Origin: Catenuloplanes niger
GTDB taxonomy: Bacteria > Actinomycetota > Actinomycetes > Mycobacteriales > Micromonosporaceae
Assembly: GCF_031458255.1 (NCBI RefSeq)
Contig: NZ_JAVDYC010000001.1
Location: forward strand, 5,031,001-5,095,000
DNA: 64,000 bases
Direction: 5' to 3'
Every line of letters starts with the position of its first letter. The stretch's first letter is position 1. The notes beneath the pieces were generated by a model. It worked only from the letters and a program-made list of their open reading frames with translations. It was not told where the DNA came from and did no database searches. The translations under genes and the position numbers were made by a program. This document shows, piece after piece, positions 18,195 through 28,180 of the stretch.

Positions 18195-19498
18195 GTTTCG
18201 CGGCGGTCGACGTGATCCGGGCCAAGCGGGACGGTCAGGTGCTCAGCGACGCGCAGATCGACTGGGTGATCGACGCGTACACCCGCGGCGTGGTCGCGGA
18301 CGAGCAGATGTCCGCGCTGGCCATGGCGATCCTGCTGCGCGGCATGACCGGGCCGGAGATCGCGCGCTGGACCGCGGCGATGATCGCCAGCGGCGAGCGG
18401 CTGGACCTGAGCGCGGCCGGCCGCCCCACCGCGGACAAGCACTCCACCGGCGGCGTCGGTGACAAGATCACGCTGCCGCTCACCCCGCTGGTGGCCGCGT
18501 GCGGCGTCGCGGTGCCGCAGCTGTCCGGCCGCGGCCTCGGCCACACCGGCGGCACGCTGGACAAGCTGGAGTCGATCCCCGGCTGGCGCGCCCGGCTGAG
18601 CAACGAGGAGTTCCGCACCCAGCTGCGCGACGTCGGCGCGGTCATCTGCGCGGCCGGCGACGGGCTCGCACCGGCCGACCGCAAGCTCTACGCGCTGCGC
18701 GACGTGACCGGCACGGTCGAGGCGATCCCACTGATCGCGAGTTCCATCATGAGCAAGAAGATCGCCGAGGGCACCGGTGCGCTGGTGCTGGACGTGAAGG
18801 TCGGCTCCGGCGCGTTCATGAAGAACCTGGACGACGCGCGCGAGCTGGCCCGCACCATGGTGGAGCTGGGCGGCGCGCACGGCGTGAACACGGTCGCGGT
18901 GCTGACCGACATGTCCACGCCGCTCGGCCTCGCGATCGGCAACGCGATCGAGGTCGAGGAGTCCGTCGAGGTGCTGGCCGGCGGCGGCCCGGCGGACGTG
19001 GTCGAGCTGACGCTGAGCCTGGCCCGGGAGATGCTGGCCGCGGCCGGCCGGACCGACGTGGACCCGGCGGACGTGCTGGCCGGGGGCGGTGCGATGGACC
19101 GCTGGCGGGACATGATCCGCGCACAGGGCGGCGACCCGGACGCGCCGCTGCCGGTCGCTCCGGAGACCGAGACGCTGTACGCGGCCGCGGACGGCTACGT
19201 GACCGCGATGGACGCGTACGACATCGGGGTGGCCGCGTGGCGGCTCGGCGCGGGCCGGGCGCGCAAGGAGGACGCGGTCAGCGCGGGCGCCGGGATCATG
19301 CTGAAGGTGAAGCCGGGCGACCCGGTGCGGCGCGGTCAGCCGCTGCTGGAACTGCGCGCGGACGACGCGGCGCGGATCGAGGGGGCGCGCGAACTCGCGC
19401 ACGGTGCGATTACCATCGCGGACCAGCCGGCCGCGCGGACGCCACTCATCATTGAGCGGATCGGACTGCCCATGGTGCAGGCGTCGCTGACCAGCTAA
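18191..19498 (+). CDS. deoA: Thymidine phosphorylase
   Basis: This 435-residue enzyme phosphorolyses thymidine and related pyrimidine deoxynucleosides to base plus deoxyribose-1-phosphate. The signature DKHSTGGVGDKITLPL is at residues 80-95. SGRGLGHTGGTLDKLESIPG and the lysine-rich SSIMSKKIAEG near residue 185 are also typical. ATG 18191 has GGAGGAG at 18179-18185. The product can flow to deoC (46204-47142) elsewhere in the window. Confidence 0.93.
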   Translation: MSFAAVDVIRAKRDGQVLSDAQIDWVIDAYTRGVVADEQMSALAMAILLRGMTGPEIARWTAAMIASGERLDLSAAGRPTADKHSTGGVGDKITLPLTPLVAACGVAVPQLSGRGLGHTGGTLDKLESIPGWRARLSNEEFRTQLRDVGAVICAAGDGLAPADRKLYALRDVTGTVEAIPLIASSIMSKKIAEGTGALVLDVKVGSGAFMKNLDDARELARTMVELGGAHGVNTVAVLTDMSTPLGLAIGNAIEVEESVEVLAGGGPADVVELTLSLAREMLAAAGRTDVDPADVLAGGGAMDRWRDMIRAQGGDPDAPLPVAPETETLYAAADGYVTAMDAYDIGVAAWRLGAGRARKEDAVSAGAGIMLKVKPGDPVRRGQPLLELRADDAARIEGARELAHGAITIADQPAARTPLIIERIGLPMVQASLTS

Positions 19499-19594
19499 GG
19501 TTTCCGGCCGAGAGCATTGGGGTGCTGTGTCGACAGTCCCGGCGTTCTGTGCCGCAGGTGGGGGAGCACCGGCGGTCCCGCCGGGCAGGACGCG

Positions 19595-20290
19595 ATGGGG
19601 AAGGATGCTGTGGTCCTAGCCGTTCCCGACCCCCAGGCGGTACGTGCGGCCAGTCTCGAGGAGCTGCGCCGACTGCGTCTTCCGGTGCCGCCGGACGGGT
19701 TTCCGCTGGTGTGGGAGCCGGGCGACGAGGTGGAGCTGCGGCCCACCGATCAGGTGGAGGCGCGCGCGGCGATCCTGCACGTCGTGCTGGCCCGGTGTTT
19801 CGGGATGCCGCCCGACGCCGCGATGAGCTGGCTGCTCGGGTCGCATCTGGTGGAGAGCGTCACCGGCCCGGAGTGGCAGTTCGTGATGGGCGGCCGGGGT
19901 GACCACCGCTCGTTCGTGCTGCACCACGACGCGGTCTTCGCGCTGGCCTGGGTGCTCGGCCTGACCAAGCACCTGGACCCGATGGAGCCGCCGGACGGGC
20001 GCCTGATGGGCCTGCTGCCGAACCTCGCGGCCGGTGAGACCTACCGGCAGTGGCGGTCCCGCACGCTGGTCGCGCCGCGCGACGCGGTGGAGGCGGCCGC
20101 GCTGCTCGACCTCTACTACTGCCTGGACTACGCGTACCTGGAGGCGGAACGGCTCGGGCTGCCGTCACCCGGTGCGATAGACGCGAACGCGATCGGGCAG
20201 CGGCGCTGGGCGCTGGAGTGGGCGATCGTGTTCCGCGGGCCGTACCACGAGCCGCCGGTCGGCTGGGAGGAGATCGACCTGTCAGTCTGA
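19595..20290 (+). CDS. DUF4272-like protein
   Basis: This 231-residue soluble protein has an N-terminal ASLEELRRLRLPVP segment and a central helical block with WVLGLTKHLDPMEPPD near residue 120. It ends with YYCLDYAYLEAERLG and RRWALEWAIVF, a pattern I associate with DUF4272. The function is unknown. ATG 19595 follows a GCAGGA site. Upstream ATG 19517 would add 26 residues of poor quality. The 3' end overlaps the convergent methyltransferase gene by nine bases. Confidence 0.55.
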   Translation: MGKDAVVLAVPDPQAVRAASLEELRRLRLPVPPDGFPLVWEPGDEVELRPTDQVEARAAILHVVLARCFGMPPDAAMSWLLGSHLVESVTGPEWQFVMGGRGDHRSFVLHHDAVFALAWVLGLTKHLDPMEPPDGRLMGLLPNLAAGETYRQWRSRTLVAPRDAVEAAALLDLYYCLDYAYLEAERLGLPSPGAIDANAIGQRRWALEWAIVFRGPYHEPPVGWEEIDLSV

Positions 20291-21109
20291 CGGCGCCCAG
20301 GTGCCGATCCGGACCGCGGCCGTGACCGTGGCGGCCGCCGCCGGGCCCGCGTGTGCGTGCCAGGCGCTCGGTCCCATGCCGACCACCGCGGCGACCTCGG
20401 CCGCGGTCAGGTGGAGCTCGCGCCGGTGGGTGGTGCCGGCCAGCTCGGTGAAGTGACCGCCGAGGCTGCGGGCGATCTTGTCGGGCTTGTCCGGGTCGAC
20501 CCGGAGCAGGCCCAGCGCGTCGACCAGCTCGCCCAGGTGGTCCGGCTCCGGCGTGACCACCAGCAGCCGGCCGTCCGCGCGCAGCACCCGCCGGAACTCG
20601 GCGCCGTTGCGCGGCGCGAACACGTTCAGCACCAGGCCGGCCGCGTCGTCCGCCAGCGGCAGCCCCGCCCAGGTGTCGGCCAGCGCGGCCGGGACCCGCC
20701 GGGCCGCGCGCCGCAGCGCCGGCTTGGAGACGTCGAGCGCCAGGCCGTCGGCCCCGGGCAGCGTGGCCAGCACGCCGGCCAGGTGCCGGCCGGTGCCGGC
20801 ACCGGCGTCCACGACCAGACCCACGCCGGGGTACGCCGTGCGCGCCGCCTCGCCGAGGGCGTCGATCACGAAGTCGTAGTGCCCGGCGCCGAGGAACTCC
20901 TCCCGGGCCGCGATCATCTCGGCGGTGTCGCCCACGTGCGGCGTCCGGCCGGTGCTGAGATTGACGTAACCCTGCCGGGCCACGTCGAAGCTGTGCCCGG
21001 CCGGGCAGCGCAGCGCGGCGCCGTCCCGGGGTTCGCTGGTCAGCGGGGCGCCGGCACCGCGGGCGGCGCAGACCGGGCAGCGGAGCCGGGCTAGCACGGA
21101 GGCGTTCAA
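20282..21109 (-). CDS. RlmA-type rRNA guanine-N1 methyltransferase family
   Basis: This 275-residue protein has an N-terminal zinc ribbon (RCPVC near residue 8, LRCPAGHSFD near residue 35). QGYVNLS near residue 48 is the family hallmark. A SAM-binding Rossmann core follows (VVDAGAGTGRHLAGVL near residue 100). Members modify G745 or G748 of 23S rRNA, and TlrB-type members give macrolide resistance, which cannot be assigned here. TTG 21109 is chosen because a GGAAAGGAAA site precedes it and because starting at 21160 would overlap the divergent add gene. Confidence 0.85.
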   Translation of the reverse strand: MNASVLARLRCPVCAARGAGAPLTSEPRDGAALRCPAGHSFDVARQGYVNLSTGRTPHVGDTAEMIAAREEFLGAGHYDFVIDALGEAARTAYPGVGLVVDAGAGTGRHLAGVLATLPGADGLALDVSKPALRRAARRVPAALADTWAGLPLADDAAGLVLNVFAPRNGAEFRRVLRADGRLLVVTPEPDHLGELVDALGLLRVDPDKPDKIARSLGGHFTELAGTTHRRELHLTAAEVAAVVGMGPSAWHAHAGPAAAATVTAAVRIGTWAPSD

Positions 21110-21150
21110 ACCGGCCTGATTTCCTTTCCGGGAGGCACTAATGTCTCTCC

Positions 21151-22239
21151 ATGGTCGCAATTCCGTACGACGAGATCGTCAAAGCACCCAAGGCCCTGCT
21201 CCACGACCACCTGGACGGCGGTCTGCGGCCCGCAACGATAGTCGAACTGGCCGACGGCATCGGGCACCCGCTGCCGGAGACCGACCCGGCCGCGCTCGGC
21301 GAATGGTTCGTCACCGCGGCCAACTCCGGCTCGCTGGAGCGCTACCTGGAGACGTTCGCGCACACCGTGGCCGTGATGCAGACCGAGGAGGGCCTGCACC
21401 GGGTGGCCCGGGAGTGCGCGCTCGACCTCGCGGCCGACGGCGTGGTCTACGCCGAGGTCCGCTACGCGCCGGAGCAGCACCTGGAGCGCGGGCTCAGCCT
21501 GGACGCCGTGGTGGAGGCCGTGCTCGCCGGGTTCCGGGACGGCACGGCGGAGGCGGCCGCGGCCGGCCGGACGATCCGGGTCGGCACGCTGGTCACCGCG
21601 ATGCGGCACGCGGCCCGCTCACAGGAGATCGCGGAGCTGGCGGTCCGGCACCGGGACTCGGGCGTGGTCGGCTTCGACATCGCCGGTGCGGAGGCCGGCT
21701 TCCCGCCCACCCGGCACCTGGACGCATTCGAGTACCTGCAGCGGGAGAACTTCCACTTCACCATCCACGCCGGCGAGGCGTTCGGCCTGCCGTCGATCTG
21801 GCAGGCGATCCAGTGGTGCGGCGCGGACCGGCTGGGCCACGGCGTGCGGATCGTCGACGACATCACCGGTGAGTCCGCGCCGGTGCTCGGCCGGCTCGCG
21901 TCGTACGTGCGGGACAAGCGCATCCCGCTCGAGCTGTGCCCGTCGTCGAACGTGCAGACCGGCGCCGCGCCGTCGATCGCGGAACACCCGATCGGGCTGC
22001 TGCGCGATCTGCGATTCCGGGTCACCGTCAACACGGACAATCGGCTGATGAGCGGAACGTCGATGTCGCGCGAGATGGCGCTGCTCTCCGAGGCGTTCGG
22101 CTACGGATGGGCCGAGATGCAGTGGTTCACCATTAATGCCATGAAGAGCGCGTTCGTCCCGTTCGACGAACGCCTCTCGATCATCAACGAAGTGATCAAG
22201 CCGGCCTACTCAAAGTTGATCACAGAGCGGCCGCTGTAA
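21151..22239 (+). CDS. add: Adenosine deaminase
   Basis: This 362-residue zinc enzyme converts (deoxy)adenosine to (deoxy)inosine. Metal and catalytic motifs are [10 protein letters not shown] near residue 17, [15 protein letters not shown] near residue 205 and [15 protein letters not shown] near residue 290. ATG 21151 is used. GGGAGG lies 15 bases upstream, somewhat far. The gene belongs functionally with the uptake and salvage block just upstream. Confidence 0.93.
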   Translation: MVAIPYDEIVKAPKALLHDHLDGGLRPATIVELADGIGHPLPETDPAALGEWFVTAANSGSLERYLETFAHTVAVMQTEEGLHRVARECALDLAADGVVYAEVRYAPEQHLERGLSLDAVVEAVLAGFRDGTAEAAAAGRTIRVGTLVTAMRHAARSQEIAELAVRHRDSGVVGFDIAGAEAGFPPTRHLDAFEYLQRENFHFTIHAGEAFGLPSIWQAIQWCGADRLGHGVRIVDDITGESAPVLGRLASYVRDKRIPLELCPSSNVQTGAAPSIAEHPIGLLRDLRFRVTVNTDNRLMSGTSMSREMALLSEAFGYGWAEMQWFTINAMKSAFVPFDERLSIINEVIKPAYSKLITERPL

Positions 22240-22286
22240 AAGATCTGTTACGACTTGCTTTGCGGTTCCTTAGCGGTCGTGCACCG

Positions 22287-22919
22287 TCAGTTGACCGCGG
22301 GCTCGCCGTGCGTCCCGGCCGGGTCCGGGGCGCCGGCCATCGCCCGCACCTCGCGCACGATCCGCCCGGCGCTCGCGGCCCGGCAGCCGAGCGCCACCTG
22401 ACGGCGGAGCACCACCGGCTCGGCCCGCAGCAACTGCAGCCCGCGCCGGACCAGCAGGGCCGGGGGCTTGCGCCGTTCGGTCAGGTCGCGGCTCAGCCGG
22501 CGGGCGAACGTGACGGTCCGCGATCGCCGGAGTGCGTATGCCTCGGCCAGTAGCCCTCGGTCCCGAAGCTCGCGTACGATCTCGGCGGCAAATATCCCCT
22601 CGGCCATAAAAATTGGCGAACCGGCCAGGTCGAGCAGCCGAGTGGCTATCCGCCGATCTACCCCAATTGCGTAAACCGGCACTTCGGCCCGGCCACTCTC
22701 GGCCAGGCGGGCGATCGTCTCGACCGCCATGGCAGAATCCCAGGCTTGAGGCGACTCCCAATCCGTCCCTTCGGCCGTTCGAGGTAGCGTCGGGTCGTCG
22801 CCATCCTTGTAAAAGTCGTCAAGGCAAAGCACAGGAAAGCCGGCTCGCCGGGCTATGTAGGACTTGCCGGACCCCGAGGGTCCGGCCAGCAGAACGACGC
22901 GGGCAGGAGAATTGGTCAC
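22287..22919 (-). CDS. Uridine kinase-like P-loop kinase
   Basis: This 210-residue protein has Walker A GPSGSGKSYIARR at residues 13-25 and a Walker-B-like region VLCLDDFYKDGDDP near residue 30. WESPQAWD near residue 55 follows, a pattern of uridine/cytidine kinases. It probably phosphorylates nucleosides, fitting the nearby salvage genes. It is convergent with add and divergent from the sensor kinase. Bases 22920-23109 form the shared promoter region. Confidence 0.75.
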   Translation of the reverse strand: MTNSPARVVLLAGPSGSGKSYIARRAGFPVLCLDDFYKDGDDPTLPRTAEGTDWESPQAWDSAMAVETIARLAESGRAEVPVYAIGVDRRIATRLLDLAGSPIFMAEGIFAAEIVRELRDRGLLAEAYALRRSRTVTFARRLSRDLTERRKPPALLVRRGLQLLRAEPVVLRRQVALGCRAASAGRIVREVRAMAGAPDPAGTHGEPAVN

Positions 22920-23109
22920 TATGGGTAGCTCCGGGAAGACACGTTGCAGTCAAACGTCATGAACATCCCACCACACTCCCAGTCCGACCCAACCTGGGCT
23001 TTCTCTTTGACACTCGTCGTGATGGAATCTCGAAGGTTCGGCCCACCCGGGTCGAACTATGTTCGGCGGCCACCCACTCGGGGTGGCGCGGATGCTGAGG
23101 GGCGGTGAC

Positions 23110-26100
23110 GTGAGCGAGCAGCCAAGGAAGAGGGCGGCGGGAGCCGTCTCTTCACGTCTCCGTTGGCCTGGCAGCCGACTCCGCGACCTGCCGATCTGGT
23201 CCAAGCTCGGACTGATCATGATCGTGCCGACCATGGCGACGATCGTCGTGGGTACCAGCGGTCTGATCGACCACATCGAAGAGGCGCGCGACGCCGACCA
23301 GGCGCGCACGATCGCCCAGCTGGAGCAGTACTCCGGCGAGCTGATCGACAGCCTGCAGAACGAGCGGGCCGCGGCTGCCCGGTTCCTGAGCACGCCGAAC
23401 TCGCAGCGCGACGCCAAGGCGGGCCTGCTGGAGACGTTCAACCAGACGCACGCCGTCGTGGACGCCGCGAAGAAGCCCTACTCGCAGCAGCGCACGCTGC
23501 TCACCGACCTGCCGGACAGCAACTTCGAGACGCTGCTCGACACGGCCGACGCGAGCCTGGAGGAGCTGCCCGCGACGCGCAGTCAGGTCAGCAACAACTC
23601 GCTGCAGCTGTCGTTCGCCAAGCAGAGCTACGACGGCATCATCAACGGTCTCCTGCAGATCCGTAACTCCGCCTCCCAGCTCGCCGGTGACCCGGGCCTG
23701 AGCGACCGCATGCGGGCCAGCGCCGCGCTGGCGCAGGAGAAGGAGTACCTCTCCACCCAGCGCGTCATCGTGCACAGCGCGTTTGCCCAGGGCGAGATCA
23801 CCCCAAACCTCCGCAAGGACTACATCGCGACGCTGACCGGTCAGAACCAGGCGGCCGCCGCGTTCGAGACCGTCGCCACCCGGGAGGACCGGGACTACAA
23901 GCGACAGGTGATCGCCGGCCCGGACGAGCGTGAGGCGAAGTCCAACGCCGGTAAGATCGAGGCGAACCAGGACGGTGACATCACGTCGCTCGGCTTCTCC
24001 GCGGAGGAGTGGGACGAGGGGATGGCCGGCAAGAACAACCTGTTCCGCACGGTGGAGAAGCGACTGGACGAGCAGACCGTCACCGAGGCTACGACGCTGC
24101 GCAACGACGTGCAGCGGCGAGTCCTCGTGGAGACCGGTGTGCTGCTCGGCATGCTCCTCCTCGCGATCCTCTTCGCCTGGCTCGTGGCCCGGTCGATGGC
24201 CCGCTCGCTGCGCGAGCTCCGGCACGGCGCGCTCTCCGTCGCGCAGTACGGCCTGCCGCAGGCGGTCGCCCGGCTCCGTGACCCGGCGATCTCCGCGCAG
24301 CTGTCGCCGGTGCAGGTGGCCAACCAGATCGCCGAGCCGCTGCCGGTCCGCAGCCGGGACGAGTTCGGTCAGGTGACCGAGGCGTTCAACGCGGTCCACC
24401 TGGAGGCGGTGCGCACCGCGGCCGAGCAGGCCGTGCTCCGCGCGTCCGTCTCCACCATGTTCGTCAACCTCGCCCGCCGTTCGCAGATCCTGGTCGACCG
24501 GCTCATCGGTCACCTGGACCGGCTGGAGCGCGGCGAGGAGGACCCGGACCGGTTGGCCGAGCTCTTCCAGCTCGACCACCTGGCCACCCGAATGCGCCGC
24601 AACGACGAGAACCTCCTGGTGCTCGCGGGTGCGGACTCCACCCGCGTGCAGCGCGAGCCGGCCGCCCTGATCGACGTGCTGCGCGCCGCGCAGTCCGAGG
24701 TCGAGCACTACACCCGGATCGACTTCGGCAACATCGACAAGGACATCGAGATCTCGGCGCACGCCGTCAACGACCTCGTGCACCTCGTCGCCGAGCTGTT
24801 CGACAACGCGACCGCGTTCTCGCCGCCGGACTCGCAGGTCATCGTCGAGGCCCGGATCTACGGTGACCGCGCGACGCTGTCCGTCGAGGACCGTGGCATC
24901 GGCATCGCGCCGGACCAGATGCGCGACCTGAACGAGCGGCTGCAGCGTCCGCCGACCGTGGACGTCACGGTCTCCCGGATGATGGGCCTGGTCGTGGTCG
25001 CCCGCCTGGCGGCCCGGCACGGCGTCAAGGTCGAGCTGCGCTCCGCCAAGGAGCGCGGCACCGTCGCCGAGGTCACGCTGCCCACGGCGGTGCTGGCGTC
25101 GCACACGGCCGTCGGCGGTGGCCGGACCCCGGCCACGGTGGGCGGTGCCCGGCCCGAGCCGGCGGCGTTCGGCGGCGGTCCGGGCGGCTTCGGCTCGCCG
25201 CTGGCGCTGGAGGGTGGCTCCGGCCGCCCGCCGTCGCAGCGGGAGTCCGCGCCGTCGCTCGGCGGCTTCGCGAGCGAGCCGCTCCCGTCGTTCGGCGGGT
25301 TCGGCAACGACCCGGCGCCCACCTCGGGCGGCCCCACCCGGTCCATGCCGGCCTGGTCCGACCTGACCGGCGCCGCGCCGGGCGGTGGCACCAACGGGTC
25401 GAACGGCGGCCCCTCGAACGGCAACAACGGCAACAACGGCTTCGGCAGCTTCAACGGCTTCGGTGGCGGCCCGGCCGGTGGCGGCCCGCGCAACGGTCGT
25501 GCGACCGACGCGTTCGGCGCCAACGGCAGCCGTGCCGAGGGCCTGCCGCAGCGCCCGCGCCAGGACGGCCCGGCGCCGATGGACGACTTCGCCGGACCGG
25601 CGTCGCCGACCATCCCGCGGCAGAAGCCGGCCACGCCGGAGCAGCAGCGCGGCCCGGTGCCGCCGCTCTCCGTCCCGCCGGTCGCGTCGGCCCCGCCGGC
25701 GAGCGGCCCGACGTCGGCGCCCTCGGCACCGCCCGTGTGGCCGCCGATCGCACCCGCGGCGGAGAACCCGGCACCCCCGGTGCCGGAGAAGCTCGCCTCG
25801 TCGCTGGACCTGACCGCCGAGATCCCGCGGTACCGTCCGGAGAACGGCGCACCCACGGTGCCGCCGGTCGCCGCGGTCCCGTCGTCGGCGCAGCCGATCC
25901 CGTCCCCGGTGTCTCCGGCCACGCCCGCTCAGCCGGCCCCCCAGGCCGCGCCGAGGCAGCAGCCGGTGGTGGACGAGACCATGGAGCTGCCGATCTTCCG
26001 GGAGCTCGAGTCGGCCTGGTTCCGCACGCAGAAGGCGTCCGGTAAGCCGGCCACCGGTCCGACCGGTGCGGCGGCCACGCCCAGCCCGGCCGAGGCCGCG

Positions 26101-26580
26101 AGCGCCCCGACCCAGCAGTACGGGACGATCGAGGCGAGAAAGCGTAGTCTTCCCACGCCGGGTGGTGCAGCGCGCACGCCGGAGCCGGTCACCGCCGGGT
26201 CCGGGGCGCCGGTCACCACCGGCGACGGCGCCACGTCGCAGCGGATCTCCACCGAGCCTTCCGGGTGGCGGACCGCGGCCGACGAGGGCTGGCGGACGGC
26301 CGCCTCGGTCGCCGCGGCCGCGGGTGACACGGCGTCTGAGACCACCCAGGCGGGCCTGCCGAAGCGCAAGCCGATGGCACAGCTCGTTCCTGGTGGAATC
26401 GAGAAGGGGACCACGGTCGTCAACAAGCGGTCGCCCGAGGGGGTGCGCGGACTTCTGTCCGCCTACCACCGCGGCGTGCAGCGCGGGCGTACCACGGGTC
26501 CCAAGGACAACCCGACCGGTTCAGAGGGAACATTGGACGGGCAGCAATCCTCGCAGGCTGGCAAGGAGCATGAGGGATGA
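23110..26580 (+). CDS. cvnA: Conservon sensor histidine kinase (NIT-HAMP-HATPase)
   Basis: This large 1156-residue membrane kinase has TM1 near residues 37-58. An outer NIT-type sensing domain follows ([18 protein letters not shown] near residue 80), with TM2 near 345-370 and HAMP near 370-450. A phospho-acceptor region has [18 protein letters not shown] near residue 490. The ATPase shows [17 protein letters not shown] and [13 protein letters not shown]. Residues 680-1100 are disordered, rich in Gly, Pro and Asn. The C-terminus has [15 protein letters not shown] and a final RGVQRGR. GTG 23110 follows GAGGGG. It heads a cvnABCD operon and probably signals to the small GTPase. Confidence 0.9.
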   Translation: MSEQPRKRAAGAVSSRLRWPGSRLRDLPIWSKLGLIMIVPTMATIVVGTSGLIDHIEEARDADQARTIAQLEQYSGELIDSLQNERAAAARFLSTPNSQRDAKAGLLETFNQTHAVVDAAKKPYSQQRTLLTDLPDSNFETLLDTADASLEELPATRSQVSNNSLQLSFAKQSYDGIINGLLQIRNSASQLAGDPGLSDRMRASAALAQEKEYLSTQRVIVHSAFAQGEITPNLRKDYIATLTGQNQAAAAFETVATREDRDYKRQVIAGPDEREAKSNAGKIEANQDGDITSLGFSAEEWDEGMAGKNNLFRTVEKRLDEQTVTEATTLRNDVQRRVLVETGVLLGMLLLAILFAWLVARSMARSLRELRHGALSVAQYGLPQAVARLRDPAISAQLSPVQVANQIAEPLPVRSRDEFGQVTEAFNAVHLEAVRTAAEQAVLRASVSTMFVNLARRSQILVDRLIGHLDRLERGEEDPDRLAELFQLDHLATRMRRNDENLLVLAGADSTRVQREPAALIDVLRAAQSEVEHYTRIDFGNIDKDIEISAHAVNDLVHLVAELFDNATAFSPPDSQVIVEARIYGDRATLSVEDRGIGIAPDQMRDLNERLQRPPTVDVTVSRMMGLVVVARLAARHGVKVELRSAKERGTVAEVTLPTAVLASHTAVGGGRTPATVGGARPEPAAFGGGPGGFGSPLALEGGSGRPPSQRESAPSLGGFASEPLPSFGGFGNDPAPTSGGPTRSMPAWSDLTGAAPGGGTNGSNGGPSNGNNGNNGFGSFNGFGGGPAGGGPRNGRATDAFGANGSRAEGLPQRPRQDGPAPMDDFAGPASPTIPRQKPATPEQQRGPVPPLSVPPVASAPPASGPTSAPSAPPVWPPIAPAAENPAPPVPEKLASSLDLTAEIPRYRPENGAPTVPPVAAVPSSAQPIPSPVSPATPAQPAPQAAPRQQPVVDETMELPIFRELESAWFRTQKASGKPATGPTGAAATPSPAEAASAPTQQYGTIEARKRSLPTPGGAARTPEPVTAGSGAPVTTGDGATSQRISTEPSGWRTAADEGWRTAASVAAAAGDTASETTQAGLPKRKPMAQLVPGGIEKGTTVVNKRSPEGVRGLLSAYHRGVQRGRTTGPKDNPTGSEGTLDGQQSSQAGKEHEG

Positions 26581-26981
26581 CAACAACGCAGGACCTCGGT
26601 TGGTTGCTGGCGAACTTCGCCGACCGCGTTCCGGGTGTCGCGCATGCGGTCGCCGTATCCGCCGACGGTCTGCTTCTCGCCGGGTCCCGTGATCTTCCGC
26701 GGGACCGGGCCGACCAGCTGGCGGCCATCGCGTCCGGTCTGGTCAGCCTGACTCAGGGCGCGGCCCGCTGCTTCGAGGGCGGCGCCGTGCTCCAGACGGT
26801 CGTGGAGATGGACAACGGGTTTCTCTTCCTGATGTCGATCTCCGATGGCTCGTCCTTCGCCGTGCTGGCCGCGCGGAGCTGTGACGTCGGCCAGGTCGGT
26901 TACGAGATGGCCCTGCTGGTGGACCGGGTGGGCGACGCCCTGACCCCGGCTCCGCGTACCGCGGCGGGGATGGTTGGCTAA
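26577..26981 (+). CDS. cvnB: Roadblock/LC7 domain protein of the conservon
   Basis: This 134-residue Roadblock/LC7 protein has the typical core [34 protein letters not shown] near residues 24-57. In conservons these proteins form membrane complexes with the kinase and modulate the GTPase. ATG overlaps the cvnA stop by ATGA, indicating tight coupling. Confidence 0.9.
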   Translation: MTTTQDLGWLLANFADRVPGVAHAVAVSADGLLLAGSRDLPRDRADQLAAIASGLVSLTQGAARCFEGGAVLQTVVEMDNGFLFLMSISDGSSFAVLAARSCDVGQVGYEMALLVDRVGDALTPAPRTAAGMVG

Positions 26982-26995
26982 CAAGCCGAGGCGAT

Positions 26996-27029
26996 GGCCG
27001 GCGCGAGCCGGCCGGAGCACTATATAAAT
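26996..27029 (+). promoter_or_regulatory. Hairpin and AT-rich box between cvnB and cvnC
   Basis: GGCCGGC-GCGA-GCCGGCC (26996-27013) is a perfect hairpin, followed by TATATAAAT (27021-27029). Such AT content is rare in this DNA. The 112-bp gap breaks an otherwise overlapping operon. It may be an attenuator or an internal promoter for cvnCD. Confidence 0.4.
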
Positions 27030-27093
27030 GCGACGACGGGTTTCCGCGATCTTGAAACCGCTACCTAGGAAACAGAGGGGGTGAACGGCGACG

Positions 27094-27471
27094 ATGGCCG
27101 AACGCGAAGAGCCGACCGGCGCGCTGGTCAGGCCGTACGCCGTTACCCGAGGCCGGACCCGGCCACGGTTGGAGATCGCACTCGAAGCGCTGATTGAGAC
27201 GACGGTACGGGGCCGGTCCTCCGGCTCCAACAACGGCGGACACGGTCGAGAGCATCAATACATAGCCGCGCTGTGTGACGGCCGGCTGCAGTCACTCGCG
27301 GAGATCGCCGCGCGGATGTCACTTCCGCTCGGGGTCGCTCGGGTCCTCATCGCCGACATGGCCGCCGACGGCCTTGTCGCGGTGTATGAGCCGACGTCCC
27401 TGGAGGATGCGAACGACGCGGTGGGCACGGAATTGCTGGAGAGGGTGCTGAGTGGACTTCGCAGGCTCTGA
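27094..27471 (+). CDS. cvnC: DUF742 protein of the conservon
   Basis: This 125-residue DUF742 protein has RPYAVTRGRTRP near residue 10 and YIAALCDGRLQSLAEIAARMSLPLGVARVLIADMAADGLV near residues 52-92, a winged-helix-like pattern. GAGGGGG precedes ATG 27094. It is the third conservon component, and the last 20 bases overlap cvnD. Confidence 0.9.
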   Translation: MAEREEPTGALVRPYAVTRGRTRPRLEIALEALIETTVRGRSSGSNNGGHGREHQYIAALCDGRLQSLAEIAARMSLPLGVARVLIADMAADGLVAVYEPTSLEDANDAVGTELLERVLSGLRRL

Positions 27472-28063
27472 CACGGCGCACCGCCCTATGGCCGGGCGCG
27501 TGACATCGGCGAAGATTGTCATCGCCGGTGGGTTCGGCGTCGGAAAGACGACGCTGGTCGGCTCGGTCTCGGAAATCACTCCGCTGACCACCGAGGCCAT
27601 CATGACGTCGGCGGGCGTGGGCGTGGACGACACCCGGCAGGTGCCGGGCAAGACCACCACCACCACGGTCGCCATGGACTTCGGTCGAATCACGATCGAT
27701 CGCGACCTGATCCTGTACCTGTTCGGTACGCCGGGTCAGACGCGTTTCTGGTTCATGTGGGATGAACTGGTGCGCGGCGCGATCGGTGCGGTGGTGCTGG
27801 TGGACACCCGCCGGCTCGCGGACTGTTTCGCGGCGATCGACTTCTTCGAGCACCGGCGGCTGCCGTACCTCGTGGCCATCAACTGCTTCGACGGGATGCA
27901 GTACCACAACGCTCAGGATGTGCGGGACGCGCTCGCCATCTCCAGCGAGGTGCCCGTGGTGAGCTGCGACGCGCGTAACCGCGAGTCGACGAAGCACGTG
28001 TTGATCTCCCTGGTGGAGTACGTGCTGTCGATGCGCCGTTCGCGCGCGGTCGCGCCGGCCTGA
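27452..28063 (+). CDS. cvnD: Small GTP-binding protein of the conservon
   Basis: This 203-residue Ras-like GTPase of the conservon type has the P-loop GGFGVGKTTLVGSVSEI near residue 28. The switch region is TTTTVAMDFGRI near residue 66, LFGTPGQTRFW (G3) is near residue 90, and the G4-like INCFDG is near residue 147. GTG 27452 gives a 20-base overlap with cvnC. With cvnABC it resembles a GPCR-like signalling module of actinomycetes. Its target is unknown. Confidence 0.92.
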   Translation: MDFAGSDTAHRPMAGRVTSAKIVIAGGFGVGKTTLVGSVSEITPLTTEAIMTSAGVGVDDTRQVPGKTTTTTVAMDFGRITIDRDLILYLFGTPGQTRFWFMWDELVRGAIGAVVLVDTRRLADCFAAIDFFEHRRLPYLVAINCFDGMQYHNAQDVRDALAISSEVPVVSCDARNRESTKHVLISLVEYVLSMRRSRAVAPA

Positions 28064-28092
28064 CCACCGGGTCCAACGGCGAAAGACCCATC

Positions 28093-28119
28093 GGGGGTAC
28101 GGGATCATTCCGTACCCCC
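28093..28119 (+). terminator. Conservon operon terminator
   Basis: GGGGGTACGG (28093-28102) pairs perfectly with CCGTACCCCC (28110-28119) across a seven-base loop, followed by a T run at 28125-28129. It lies 30 bp after cvnD. Confidence 0.85.
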
Positions 28120-28143
28120 GCAGGTTTTTCCGCGGTCACGAAA

Positions 28144-28171
28144 AAACGCCCCACCGGACGGCGGGGCGTTT
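28144..28171 (-). terminator. Rho-independent terminator of the binding-lipoprotein gene
   Basis: AAACGCCCC (28144-28152) pairs with GGGGCGTTT (28163-28171). Read on the minus strand it is followed by six T. It lies ten bases after the stop of the gene at 28181-29380. Confidence 0.88.
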
Positions 28172-28180
28172 CGTCGTGCG

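Noticed and set aside
23152-26469. Very long minus-strand frame opposite the sensor kinase
   Set aside because: It is Arg/Leu-rich and repetitive as expected for an antisense shadow of high-G+C DNA. The plus strand holds clear NIT, HAMP and ATPase motifs.
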